From Cladorhizidae sp. MBARI D1340-BT2 (lineage: Eukaryota > Porifera > Demospongiae > Poecilosclerida > Cladorhizidae): DNA of 64,000 nt. The translations under genes were made by a program, and so were the position numbers. Positions 24,401 through 35,413 of this stretch are shown here, one piece after another; the first letter of the stretch is position 1, and the number at the start of each line of letters is the position of its first letter. The notes under the pieces were generated by a model. It was not told the DNA's origin. It did not search any database and saw only the letters and a list, made by a program, of their open reading frames with translations. The stretch covers positions 5,463,125 through 5,527,124 of the forward strand of contig JAQNBH010000011.1 of the NCBI GenBank assembly GCA_028752905.1, in the 5' to 3' direction.

Positions 24401-25311
24401 ATGACAAGAGATGACTGGATGGAAACCCTGGAGCTGCATTCGACCCAAGAAGAAGCAGACACACAGCTCCTGTTTCATCCCTTGCATGCTGCTAAGTCTG
24501 GTTCAAAGGCAGTAATAGTTACAGCTTAAGACACTGATGTTTTGGTGCTCTGCCTTGGCTTCCACAAAATCATTCCATGCCCTATTTACCAGAAGTGTGG
24601 CACCCACAGAATCGCACACGGTTTATTGATATAAGCAAACTAGGCAGCGCATTAGGAGAAGGAATCTGTGACAGTCTAATCGGCCTACACTCTTTTATGG
24701 GGTGTGACACAGTGAGTGCATTTGCCGGTCATGGGAAACTGGGAGCCCTAAAACTGCTGGGAAAAAATATCACTTACCAGAAGACTTTGAGCCAACTTGG
24801 CCAGACTTGGGATGTATCTTTGGACTTAGTTCACAAATTACAGCAGTTTACCTGTAACATGTACGCTTCAGGAACTAGCACTAGTAAGGTGAATGACCAC
24901 CGCTACCAAATATTTTGTGCCAAAAGAGGAGAGGCAGACTCTAGTCAGCTGCCACCATGCAGAGAGTGCCTCTTTCTCCATGTTCTTCATGCCAATTACC
25001 AGGTTAGAATCTGGAGATACTCTCTGCAAACTCACCCTTCCATACCAGACCCTACCATGAATGGGTGGCTGACCGGTAATGATGGAAAGTTAGCAATTAA
25101 CTGGATGCGCACTCCGCCTGCACCAGATGTAGCCCTTGCCCTGATAGCTTGGAAGTGTATGCGCAGGTGCAAACTCCCAGACTGCAATTGTCTTAGCAAT
25201 GGACTAAAATGCACAGAACTCTGCAAGCTTCAAAACTGCACTAATCAAAAGCAGGAGGAAGAATCTGTGGCTACATTTGAGCCAGAAAGCTCTGATGAAG
25301 ACTCTGAATAA
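21490..25311 (+). pseudogene. Broken gene of the FEN1-like nuclease and CXC family (copy 1)
   Basis: Frames between 21.9 and 25.3 kb are collinear with a protein family that I remember from cnidarians and fish without a named function. In order: an N-terminal block with GHSVSYSQMEEID (21.95 kb), NIDRLEETVSGEGTSHRVNG after a frameshift (22.1 kb), a central block with CVFDQALYAKAVEI (22.55 kb) and NQFQDAGLRNLCVESGVI (22.7 kb), YNRTVRLHKLV, a long helical part to 23.3 kb, further pieces to 24.5 kb, then EEADTQLLFH and DTDVLVLCLGF (24.45-24.56 kb) and GCDTVSAFAGHGKLGALKLL (24.7 kb). The last three resemble the acidic motifs and helix region of FEN1/XPG nucleases. The end is a Cys-rich CXC-like tail (25.15-25.25 kb). 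At least five frameshifts or stops interrupt it. It is a distant relative of the intact gene at 29.2-33.8 kb. Confidence 0.7.
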
Positions 25312-25930
25312 GTATACAGTGTTCTCCGTGTTGATTTTCCTGTGTATTGTTATTGTATTGTGTATTGTTAAACTCTTAGTGGTTTGATCATTGTAGTATG
25401 AATCATAGTGAACATTTACTGAATATTCCATGGTTTTGAGAGTGCCGCTGCAGTTCAAAAAAAATTACTTGAAGTAATTCTTTTTTCCATGAATTATGCT
25501 GATTTGTGCTGAATTACAGAAAGAACAAAGTGTGAGAGATGTATAGTATATACCTACTGTATACTATAGTATACTACTGTAATTATGTTGTAATTTTCAT
25601 GTTGGACCATAGCTATGATCCAACAGATGCCAAATATTGTCGGCATCGCTCTGGAGGATAAAGGTCATCTACTTAGATGTTGATAACAACCAATCAGCTA
25701 CCATCCTGAGATTGCTATCATATCAGAACTTAAACTAGAAAGTTAAAAATGGCATTTAGACTTTGTCCCCCTGAGTTGTACCGGTTCAGGAAAATTTGCA
25801 TCCTGGCCCATGGACTATTATATGGATCTACAAATATCTATCGCTGTTGCTGAACTTCACTTTGCCACCCTATTGACTTACTAGGTAGAGAACACTAACA
25901 GCTCCAGAATAAGTGTGTCAAGGAACAAAT
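25312..25930. other. 3' flank of the broken nuclease gene; no gene
   Basis: Contains a small hairpin (aattacttgaagtaatt near 25466) and a palindromic TA-rich stretch near 25545-25575. No terminal inverted repeat pairing with sequence upstream of 21.5 kb is visible. Confidence 0.45.
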
Positions 25931-26013
25931 GATACCATGAAGTATTCTAAGGTCCATCAAACCTCTGCTCTAAAACACTTTGACCAATGGACCTCACATG
26001 GGGGAAAAATATT

Positions 26014-26025
26014 GGGGGGGGGGGG
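26014..26025 (+). repeat. G run (12 bases) in a hAT terminal region
   Basis: A homopolymeric G tract within the G/C-rich terminal region of the minus-strand hAT element; a matching run is found near its other end (28145-28175). Confidence 0.8.
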
Positions 26026-26149
26026 CAGATCCTGATCCGAGATAGTTAGTTATATGCAACATGTTTGAAGATTCTTTATAATTATAGTATATAATAATTA
26101 TTCAGAAATGTCCAAAATAGTTTATACGTGTTTCATTAGTTTCAATAAA

Positions 26150-27923
26150 TTCTTTCATAATGCTGTTCAGATCGAGTGCATCAGTTCTGTCCCGATGTAT
26201 GTTGAGCATCATGCAATGATTTAAGCGTTGCTATGCTTAAGAGAAGAAATGCTAAAGCTGTAGTGACTGGAATGAGATATAGCTTAAGTAGCTTATGCAC
26301 TTCTGTAATAAATGTTTCAAACTGGGTTGCTTGTTAAAAACATCACAAATGGTTTGTATTCATGTCACTTCTCTAACTGGAATTCTATCCGCATCTGGAA
26401 GGAGCTGAAGGTGGAGCCTTAACTTCTGCATGTCAATATCCCTTTGGCAAAGATCAACAATTTCATCAGACAGAGTTACTGGTTTGCCATTAGCACTATC
26501 AATCAGCAGAGTCTCGATGCTTCTCACAAAGAGAAAATTCTTCTGTGTGAACCGTTTTTCGAGATCTCCTTTTATGTTATCGATTACTTCAAAATACTCT
26601 TTTCTGTAAAGGTACTCTATAGAACTAAAAGCATGCTCCTCTGACCCATCATTTAATCTCCTTGGAAGTCGTCATTGCCTAGGTAATACTGGTTCATCAC
26701 ACTTGTCTCTTGCTTCTTCTTTGACAACCTCAAAAAATGTTTTGAACATTTCATCATTTCTGTACTTGGTCAGAGCATAAATGGTGACATTAACTGCAGC
26801 AAAGCAATCATCAACAGTAGTATTTACTCCTTGGAGTGTAACTGACAACTGTTCTGTAAAATACTAAAAATTAGTATAGAAAGCTTCAAGCCAAAGTAGG
26901 TTTTATATTTGTCCATAAGTGCTATTATACCACTAGCTCGCCTAGAGCAGTCATCTGAACCATGTGAGGATGCTTCCATAGTTACTTGAAGTGACTCATA
27001 ATTATCAAGAATTTCTTGCATTGCTCCAGTGCAGACTGTCCACCTAGTTGGGCAAAGACTGCGAATTCCTGATTTAGGTGAGCCTTCTTGCTGCCTTTGA
27101 ACTTTTTCAAATACTACTTGCCTCTTTGGTGAATATTTTATCAATTGGATGACTTCCATAGCAAAATTTAAGGCTTCCTTTATACACTTGCTATTTCTGG
27201 CAACATCTTGTAGACACAAATTCACACAGTGAGCAAGACAGTGCACAGAAATAGCAGACCTGTTTTCATCTTGAAATCATCTGGCAACACCACTAATATG
27301 ACCCTGAAAATTCCTTGCTCCGTCATATCCCTGACCCCTGCAAAGCTCAAAAGGAATGCCTAAAGAAAGTAAGCAATGTTTCAGTGACAAGAAGATACAT
27401 TCAGCTAAATTAAAAAAACTCAAAATAATCCCGTCCAGGGGCATTGAAATAGGAGAAAAAAATCCGTCCTTAAGTGGTTAATGATTCGGAGCAAAAGTGA
27501 ATCCATGCGAACGACTTGTACCATGATGAGAGAAAGTGCCTTTTCTGAAGATTTCTTCCAGAACCATAATCTTTTTCTGTTTTGGTTAGCAAAGCTTCAT
27601 CAGTTGGTTGATTGATTGTCACTCTGGTACAACACAAACTATTACACACAGTTGAGGTTCTGGATGAAGTGGTGGTGCTTACCAGTAATAGACTCACTTA
27701 TGTCAGTATCAGAACACATTTCCTCAGCACTATCATTTGAATCTTCTTTTGTCAACCTCTGTCAAATTTAATTTAACATCATAGCAATAAAAAGGGACAA
27801 CTTAGCAATAACTACTAATAATTATAGCTAACTTGTATACATACCTTCAAGTGGAGGTGAGGGACGAAAGAAGGACTTGATGCCTAACTGACTGTTGTCT
27901 ATTTTTCTTCTTTTTTCAGTCAT
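26150..27923 (-). pseudogene. hAT transposase fossil (ZMYM1-like clade)
   Basis: Exon 1 (27923-27845) starts MTEKRRKIDNSQLGIKSFFR, the usual Lys-rich start of this clade, and ends at a good GT donor. Further pieces: an acidic segment near 27720, RGQGYDGARNFQGHISGVAR-like sequence near 27340-27280, the open frame 27246-26824 with HCLAHCVNLCLQDVA and SLCPTRWTV, then out-of-frame pieces to 26400, and finally an hAT dimerisation-like tail near 26330-26150. Stops and frame changes abolish function. It is a relative of the plus-strand fossil at 6.7-8.8 kb, with matching block order around CPTRWTV and RASGI. Confidence 0.75.
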
Positions 27924-28195
27924 AGTCACTACTACAGCTATGCATAGTGCACTAAATAGAACATTCTAGCTGCACTGCATTAGTGTAGAAGTGTTAGCCA
28001 CATGTAATAGCTGTTGCCAGTATATAGTAATGTTTTTATGGAGAATAGCGTTAGCCACAAGTGTATAAAAGTGTTAGCCACATGTAATAGCTGTTAGCCT
28101 CTGTGAACATAATTTTATGGAGAATATATTGGGGGGCCCCCATTGGTAATATTGGGGGGGCAGCTGCCCCCCTGCCCCCTGTGTTCCTACTCCAC

Positions 28196-28588
28196 TGGAC
28201 CTACTAACTCAAAACTTTTTTTGTAAACATCATACGTTGCAATTGTACAAAGTGAAATCACTGTAGCAATAAGCAGTGACATGATATTGTACTTAAACTC
28301 ATGCCATTTCAAGACTCAGACAATCCATCAACTATCCCTTTTGCACAATATATTACCCTACAGAGTCTACGTACCAACACAGATACAATAATGAAGTAGA
28401 ATTATTGGCGTATGATTTGCAGATGAAACAAAAGCATGTTCAGCTCCACTCTTATAAATTTAACATTTATTAAATCAAAATTCCCCACAAATTTTTTTTT
28501 ACTATTCATTATCTCAAAATAATTATTTGTTATTAACTAAAAATATTTGCTACTATGTAAAAGTCTCTAATACTAGTAGTATCCTAAA
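28196..28588. other. no recognisable feature
   Basis: AT-rich sequence between the hAT 5' end and the inverted-repeat element. Confidence 0.5.
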
Positions 28589-28589
28589 A

Positions 28590-28870
28590 TTAGCCATATT
28601 TAGATCCAATCTAAGAAATAATTTTAAACAAGCTGGTTTCAACTGATTTTGGTAAGTATGGGTGTCAAGACTTACCAAAAAAAAGGAAGGTGGGGTAGGG
28701 GGTGGGGAAAACTTTTGGGGGGTCAAAAGGTCATCGATCGCCCCAAAATTGTAAAACATTGTATCTCGACAACTAAATACCCAACATTTTTTATCTTGGT
28801 GTCAAAATGCTCAGAATTGTACCATGATGATACACAAAAAATCTGGGATCCTTTAGGACCAACTTTTGAG
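28590..28870 (+). repeat. left terminal inverted repeat of the FEN1-like element
   Basis: Pairs with 33970-34240 in inverse orientation. The best-conserved part is 28620-28712, including a purine-rich G/A tract (ggtggggtagggggtgggga). The outer 25-30 bp and inner 150 bp are diverged with small indels. Confidence 0.8.
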
Positions 28871-28898
28871 AGATGTTTGTGGGTGTTATCTGTATTGA

Positions 28899-29084
28899 GA
28901 GTAGTTGTGGCTTGTGGTCAGGTTTGCTTAGAAACCTGCAGGATCTTGCACAAAACCTGCATGATCCTGCCCAGCTTGCACCCTTTGATGGGAGTAGTTG
29001 TGGCTTGTGGTCAGGTTTGCTTAGAAACCTGCAGGATCTTGCACAAAACCTGCATGATCCTGCCCAGCTTGCACCCTTTGATGG
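28899..29084 (+). repeat. 93-bp tandem duplication upstream of the nuclease gene
   Basis: Two virtually identical copies with a 93-base period (second starting 28992). Each contains cctgcaggatcttgcacaaa and cctgcatgatcctgccc, a locally near-palindromic TGCAGGATC/GATCCTGC arrangement. It lies between the left inverted repeat and the start codon, where promoter elements or binding sites of the encoded protein could lie. Confidence 0.9.
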
Positions 29085-29192
29085 GAGTTGGTGGTTTGTG
29101 CAGGATTCTCCAAGAACATTATGTGTGCTGCGTTTGTCTATAAAAGGACTAGACATTGGCATAAGGTTGGTATCTTACTCCATTCGAGCAAA

Positions 29193-32100
29193 ATGGAAAG
29201 GAGGTGTGAGATTTGTACTGAGGACTCATCAGAAGCAGGAAAGCTACAGAAGTTGTACACTAAGGGCTATGAGAACCTAATTGAGCATTGTAGACATATC
29301 AGCGACTCTTCCTTGTTAGAGCGATTGGAAAGAAAATGGACTAGCAACATTCCTATGACCGTCCATCAAAGATGCAGAGCCCTTTTCATGCAAAAGGAGC
29401 CTGATGTTGAAGAACAGGAGCATGAACCACGCCCTAAACGTCAAAAAGTGTCACAATCTGTAAATGACGATAATGGTAAGAGTCACTTGAATTTCCCATA
29501 ATCTTATTGCAATCCCCTACATAACATGCATACAATATACTGTTGATTTGGCTAACTTAGTCCAGATAATAATTTCAGACCGGGGTCCTACACGATTTCC
29601 GTACAGTGAAAGATGTATCATCTGCAATGAGGACATCCATTTTGACGAAAGACATCCTGCCAGACAGCAGACCATACGTCGGGCATCAACTATCACACTT
29701 AAGACATCACTTCTGAGAATAGCAAGTGCAAGAAAAGATAGTCTTGGAATGGCTGTCCAAGGACGCTTGGAAGGCATTGCAGATCTTGTAGCAGAAGAGG
29801 CTGTCTATCATTGCAAATGCTACTGCACCCTGTATGATGTACCAGGTCGACGTAATGTTAGTAAAATTGCTAGAGTATGTATACCATAATTAATTATTCC
29901 AAAAAAACTTTATTTTCAGAAATCTGGAAGGCCTGTGGATGGTTCTAAGGAAAATGCCTTCTACAAGCTCTGCGGGTGGTTTGACAGTGAAATGGAGAGT
30001 GGTGTTTACACTGTAAGCCAATTGCAAGAGCAAATGAAGATATTAGTAGGTGATGATGACCTTCCAGTGTATCATGAGAAATATTTGAAACAAGCACTCG
30101 AGAGGCACTATGGTAATAGTATATTCATTACAAATCAAAAACATAGGAAGGATGTTGTCTGCTTTAGGAACTGCACGGCAGATATCACCAGAGACTACCA
30201 CAAGAAGATGGAAACAGGTAATGAAGACGAGAAAAAGAAAGCCATCATTAAAATGGCTGCTTTGCTCATTATGAATGACATAAAGTGTCTTAACTTCAGC
30301 AAAGAGGAATTTCCCTCGCTTATAGAAATGACATCCCATTATGAGCTACCAGAATCTCTTGAACTGTTGTTAACATGTTTAATGCCGCATTCATCAGTCA
30401 GGAGAAATGTTGCAGGGCAAAATATTATATCTTCACAACGCCCAAGATCATCCAAGATGCCTTTCCAGCTCGGCATGAGCTTATACCTTGATCATAAGTT
30501 CGGTTCAGATCAGCTGATTAACATCATGCACAGGATTGGCATATGTGAAAGTCCAAAAGAGGGTACGGACTACAAGTACACATACATTGACTCGACTAAT
30601 AACACACATGCAGCATCAATGGCAGTACTGGAGAAGCAGATTGAGCAGCACATTGGTGACAACATGGACCATGATTTGATAACCTTAGATGGAAAGTCAG
30701 GGTTTCATGCCATGGGACTTATCAAAGTCACCACACCAGAAAATGCCAATCAACTTGAAATTGATGAGAATAGGAAGATGCAGCGAAAACCAATTGTAAA
30801 GAATGAAACTCTTTCAAATATGGAAGGTTTGCAACATTATGTGTACCAACCAACAAATGCTCTACTGGAAACTAAGCTAATAAAGTATGAAGAACTTCTG
30901 CAAGAAATACCTGAAAGATCCATTCCAATAGATGTAGCTGTTAAAGACTGGTACATTGGATGGGTAGAAGGAAGATCCCTTCATCCAAATTTCATGGGGT
31001 TTATGCATCAGAAATACAATGGACTAACATTGAAATCTTCCATTGAGTTTCTGCGCATCATCAATGCAAATCCGAATGACATGCAGACAATATACACCAC
31101 AATCATGAGAGCTATCAAAGGAACGCATGAATCCCCAGCAATCATAACATTCGACCTTCCTCTGTTCATCAAGGCATCTCAAATTGTTAAGGAGCAGAAG
31201 TTAGAAGTTGTTGTGCGGCTTGGAGGATTCCACTTTCTGAAAAGTTTCCTTGGCTGCATTGGGTACATCATGGAAGGCAGTGGTTTGGCAGAAGCTATGA
31301 GAGTCGTCTATGGACCGAACACAGTCAAGTACATCCTGAAAGGTGCAGCATACTCAAAGGCCCTGAGAGCACACTTCTTGGCAGATGCCGCTCTGGTCAA
31401 ACACATGATGGGTGCAAATAACAGCTCTAGTCTTGATGAGACACTCAAGGACTTGGAAGAAACATCAAGAACGGCAAAGCTGTGGGTTCTTTACCACCAA
31501 CTTGTAAGAACAGTGCAAGAGTTCATCTTAGCAGAAAGGCTCCATGATTGGCAGGGACATCTGAATGCGGTTGCTAAGATGCTTGGCATATTTGCAGCAG
31601 CTGGGCATGGCCAGTACGCCAAATTTGGACGGATGTACTTACAGGAGATGCTGAGACTTCCAGAACAATATCCTCAGGTTAGCACCAAAAAAACACTAAT
31701 ATGCAAGCATGCACTTATCTGGTAAAATGTATAGGATATTTTTTTGTTTTTCTTTTCCAGGTTCATGAAGCATTCATGGAAGGAAATCACACAACCCGTT
31801 ACTCCAATGAGCAATTTTCTGGACAGTTTTCTGACCAGACAATCGAAGAAACCCTTATGCGAAAAGCAAAATCAAATGGTGGCTTAACAAGAGGAAGGAT
31901 GCGTAACGAGAATTCTGTGAAAGTATGGGCTGGCACATTTTCACATCTCAAGCTTCTAGGGGACCTGATGGAGGAAATGATTGGTGGGAAGCGGAGTAAG
32001 AGGACACACAAAGACCTTGGAGCTAAGCATATGGAAAACGACAGACAATGCGTCAAGTTCATTTCTGAATGGTTTTCGACCCACAACCCCTTCACAAAGG

Positions 32101-33784
32101 TTAGTATGTATGTGTTTCATGCACTGATAGTTGTGCAGACATCATTCTAGATTTCAATTGACATTTCAAAGTTATCACACAACGATTGCATCTATGTATG
32201 TCATTTCAGGTACATAATCCCATGACCATTGCTTCACTGTCTAGTGGAGGGACTACCACCGACAAGTCAGCTGTCAACTGCGAAGATGCAGTGAGGATAG
32301 GGAAAGAAATGCAGAAGGATCTTGATGATGAGTCACCTGTTAAAAGCATGAAGACATCAAACAAATGCAAAAATCTGGCTGCCCTTCAGAAGAAAGTAAG
32401 AATAGGAGACAAGAAGGTGTACATCGAAAAGACCCTACTCTTTAATAGGTTGATCATCATGGCAGAGAGAGATGAAGGGATTGAAGAGATATTCCGCTTT
32501 GAACTGACACCTGTCCCGGCGTCTCTCTTCACTATGGATCGTATGATGAGGAAACCCCCAAAGCATGAGTTTGGAAGGATGCTCAAGGAAACAACAACAA
32601 AACTTGACTTGGACATGAACAACAAAATGCATGTTGTTGATGGAGGATGGCTACTTCATCAGGTAAAGTGGGCCAGCGGTGCAACCATCAAGACCGTAGT
32701 TACTACCTATGCCAGGTATGTTACAGCCAAATTCAAGGATTCTACTGTAGTCTTTGATGGCTATGGGGAAGAAGCATCATCGAAAGATCATGAACATATG
32801 CGGCGGATGGCTGGGAAGAAGGTTTCTCGGGACTTAAGGGTTACACCAGAATTGACTATATCATGTGACAGAGAAGTTTTCCTGGCAAATGAGAAGAACA
32901 AAGGAGCTCTAATCATGATACTGTCTACAGAGATGGCAAACCACAATATTGTTGTACGTCAAGCAAAAGATGATGGTGACACGCTCATTGTAAAGACTGC
33001 ATTGGACTTGGTCACAAGTGTGAATACCCCAGTTGTCGTTGTCGCACAAGACACTGATATATTGGTTTTGCTCTGTTATCACCGGCCAAGCAACTGTTCT
33101 AATTTGTACTTGCAATCAGATGTTGATGGTCTTTATGACATCTCTACTATAGACGTTGTTGACCAGGAAGAGTTCCTCTTCAAGTACGGCTGGTCTGGAA
33201 ACGACACTGTTTCATGCATTCATGGACATACCAAATGTGCTCTCTACAAATGCAAATTCCCTGCCAGTGTCATCACTGCATTTACAAGTATGACTTCAAC
33301 TGAATCCACTATTCGAACAGCTGGATTAAAAGCAATGCAGATCACATACGGCTGTGGGGATACTCATCTTGAAAAGGCTCGCTATCTGAAGTTCCAGAAG
33401 CAAGCATCAAAGGGTAAAATCGACCCCGATCGCTTACCTCCAACGGAAAATGCAACAGCACAGCATTCCCTTCGTGTACATCTTCAAGTTGTGGTATGGA
33501 AGCATCTAAACACCACTGTTCTTAAGCCAATTGGAAGAGGATGGGAGTTAGATAGCAATGGAAAACTCAGACCGAAGATGCTGTCCATTCCTATTGCCCC
33601 AGACAACCTTCTGAAAGGAATTTGCTGCAACTGCAAGGAAGGGGAGAGGCAGTGCCAAACCATGAAATGCAGCTGCATGAGAGCTGGCATGTCATGTGTT
33701 TCTGCATGTGGTGTGTGCTGTGGACACTGTTCTAATGGAGCAGATGTAGAGGAACTTGGTAGCGATGAAGAGGAAAATGACTAA
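29193..33784 (+). CDS. FEN1/XPG-like nuclease with CXC-like tail, five exons, intact
   Basis: Exons 29193-29475, 29579-29874, 29920-31677, 31761-32099 and 32210-33784 join in frame at GT-AG borders to a 1416-residue protein with no stop. N-terminus: cysteine pairs (CEIC, residues 5-8; CIIC in exon 2) that may bind zinc. Middle: a conserved block AIITFDLPLFIKASQIV, VVVRLGGFHFLKSFLGCIG and KGAAYSKALRAHFL. C-terminal half: VVDGGW (D1036), VVFDGY (D1075) followed by SSKDHEHMRRM, DDGDT (D1146, D1147, D1149), AQDTDILVL (D1173, D1175) and GNDTVS (D1224). This spacing of acidic residues matches the metal-binding set of FEN1/XPG nucleases, including the FDG...K...R block. The tail has a Cys-rich CXC-like stretch (about 1363-1402) and an acidic end. 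The substrate is unknown; a role in moving the element is inferred from the enclosing repeats. Confidence 0.75.
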
Positions 33785-33969
33785 ATATGTTATAGCTATG
33801 CTGTAATCAGTATTTCAATTACTACTTGATTCTTTGCACTTGATTCTTTGATGCATTGTTTGACACCATGCAGCTTCAAAATTATATGATACATAATAAT
33901 ATTATGCCATGTCAATGACACTTTTTGACCTTTGACCTCACATTTGGAGGTCAAGGTTTGGTAACTAAG

Positions 33970-34240
33970 GGTCCAAAAAAAATTGGGAGGCCCTTCTTGC
34001 ATAATTCTGTGCATTTTGACACCAGGATCAACCACATGACCTTGTTTTGTTACCGAGATACAAGTTTAAGTGATTTAGGCCGGGGATAAATGACCTTTAA
34101 CCCCAGAAAAAGTTTTCCCCACCCCCTACCCCACCTTACTTTTTTTTGGTAAATCTTGACACCCATACCTACTAAAATCAGTTGAAACCAGCTTGTTTAA
34201 AATTATTTTCTAGTTGAGATTTAAGTTAGGGATACTATAG
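33970..34240 (-). repeat. right terminal inverted repeat of the FEN1-like element
   Basis: The reverse complement matches 28590-28870. The core at about 34105-34206 is nearly identical to the left arm. Only about 190 bases separate the gene's stop codon from the start of the arm. Confidence 0.8.
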
Positions 34241-34244
34241 CTGA

Positions 34245-34430
34245 AAAGGTCCGATAACAAGTGAAAATTTGTAATAATGCCTGAAACTAGTAAAAATGCT
34301 GTTAAAAAATATTTGATACTATGTGAAAACATCTGATATCAGCTAAAACAAATGGGTAATTATATGTCTGATATACTAATTGACAATATCTGGAGACTAG
34401 GTGAAGATGGTATGTGAAAATGCAAGGTAC
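34245..34430. repeat. diverged repeat built on gtgaaaa(tg)tctgata, second array
   Basis: Irregular copies of the motif seen at 21105-21410, here immediately outside the right end of the FEN1-like element. Confidence 0.6.
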
Positions 34431-34434
34431 AGAG

Positions 34435-35330
34435 CAAAAATTCCTTACTAATTATTCCCTATATCCACATACAGAAGATTTTTGTCTTTGTCATGGGGGA
34501 CCTAAAGGTCTAGCATTCGGACCTTTCCATAATCCTCTCTCCTGCTCATTTCCTTCCTCGTGAGCAATTTTGGGGATGGGATCACTTTGTGGTTTCAGTT
34601 AGATAGGTCAGTGGCATGCCATATAGTAGAGGATCTTCATACTGGACCTCAGGAATAATTATGGGAACTAATTTTCAATCTACTTCAAACTTCTTGTGAG
34701 TATTCCAGATCTGTGCTCGTACAATAAAACTCTAGTGTTAATTTGGGCAACAGATCTCCACAGAAAGATCTCTTAAGTGAGGTCATCTTAGTAAGTCTAA
34801 TATTGGCTGAGAAGTTGAACAGAGGTCATCAGCATGAGATCAAAAGATCTTTTAAAAATCCCCAAAGTGATGTCATCCACCTGAAGACAACTCATTTGAA
34901 TCTGTACCTGATTATGTGTGTTGTGCTGTTATAATCGAGAAAGGTGCCACTCTGTATCATAATGAAAATAGCAGAGAGCTTCAACTGGACCAGAAAAACT
35001 GTTGTGGGCTATGTATGTACAATACCTTCAGTTTGATTGTTTTGGAGCTACCTTCTGCAACTGTTAAAATTCCTAGAAGGATACTATATTGAGCACTCCA
35101 ACAGAGGGCTTACTCTATTAACAAATGAGCAACAATAACAACAATAGGTTGTAGAATGTGCAAACTTGTCTACAGTACAACAAGAAGGAACAAGTTAGAA
35201 AAGGTATTTAAAATTATACACTCATGCTGAAGTAGCAGAACCTCAAACTTAACAGTCTGTTTAACTGGTATATATACCTCTTGAGATTGTAATTAGCTAT
35301 AATATTATATTCTCAATGAACTCTCAGTTG
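34435..35330. other. no recognisable gene
   Basis: AT-rich non-coding sequence with small open frames only. Confidence 0.45.
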
Positions 35331-35413
35331 ACATAACAAAATACAATGACTTCTCAATAATAACTTAGATTTTACTCTCTCGATGTTTTTAGTAGCTGAT
35401 CTAACCTTCATTG
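35331..35413. mobile_element. MITE family M1, half copy
   Basis: One arm only: acataacaaaatacaatgac, ttctcaataat and ttactctctcgatg, as in the left arms at 19658 and 43663. The inverted partner is missing. Confidence 0.65.

Larger units (their letters stand above)
25940..28195 (-). mobile_element. hAT element, degraded, probably near full length
   Basis: On the minus strand the 5' end reads CAGTGGAGTAGGAACACAGG, typical of hAT termini, and continues into a G/C-rich block with an aatattgggggg core. The opposite end near 25995-26030 carries a related aatattggggg block. The flanks share ggacct next to both ends (ggacctac and ggacctca), a possible degraded 8-bp duplication. The transposase gene between them is broken. 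The exact left boundary is uncertain. Confidence 0.55.
28590..34240 (+). mobile_element. Element with long inverted repeats carrying a FEN1-like nuclease gene
   Basis: Both ends carry inverted repeats: about 100 bp match closely (from acaagctggtttcaactgat inward to ggtggggtagggggtgggga), and weaker similarity extends the arms to about 260 bp (shared ggtgtcaaaatgc and tgtatctcg). Outward, similarity fades through a shared tagtatcc. The only gene inside is a five-exon gene for a FEN1-like nuclease with a Cys-rich tail. Ends plus a single intact gene is the layout of a self-mobile DNA element. The host duplication is unclear: TAG or TA adjoins both possible ends. I cannot name the superfamily. 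Confidence 0.75.

Noticed and set aside
28791..29280. Overlapping open frames on both strands with a repeated Cys/Trp/Ser-rich peptide
   Set aside because: They are translations of the 93-bp tandem duplication in other frames; the supported start is the ATG at 29193.
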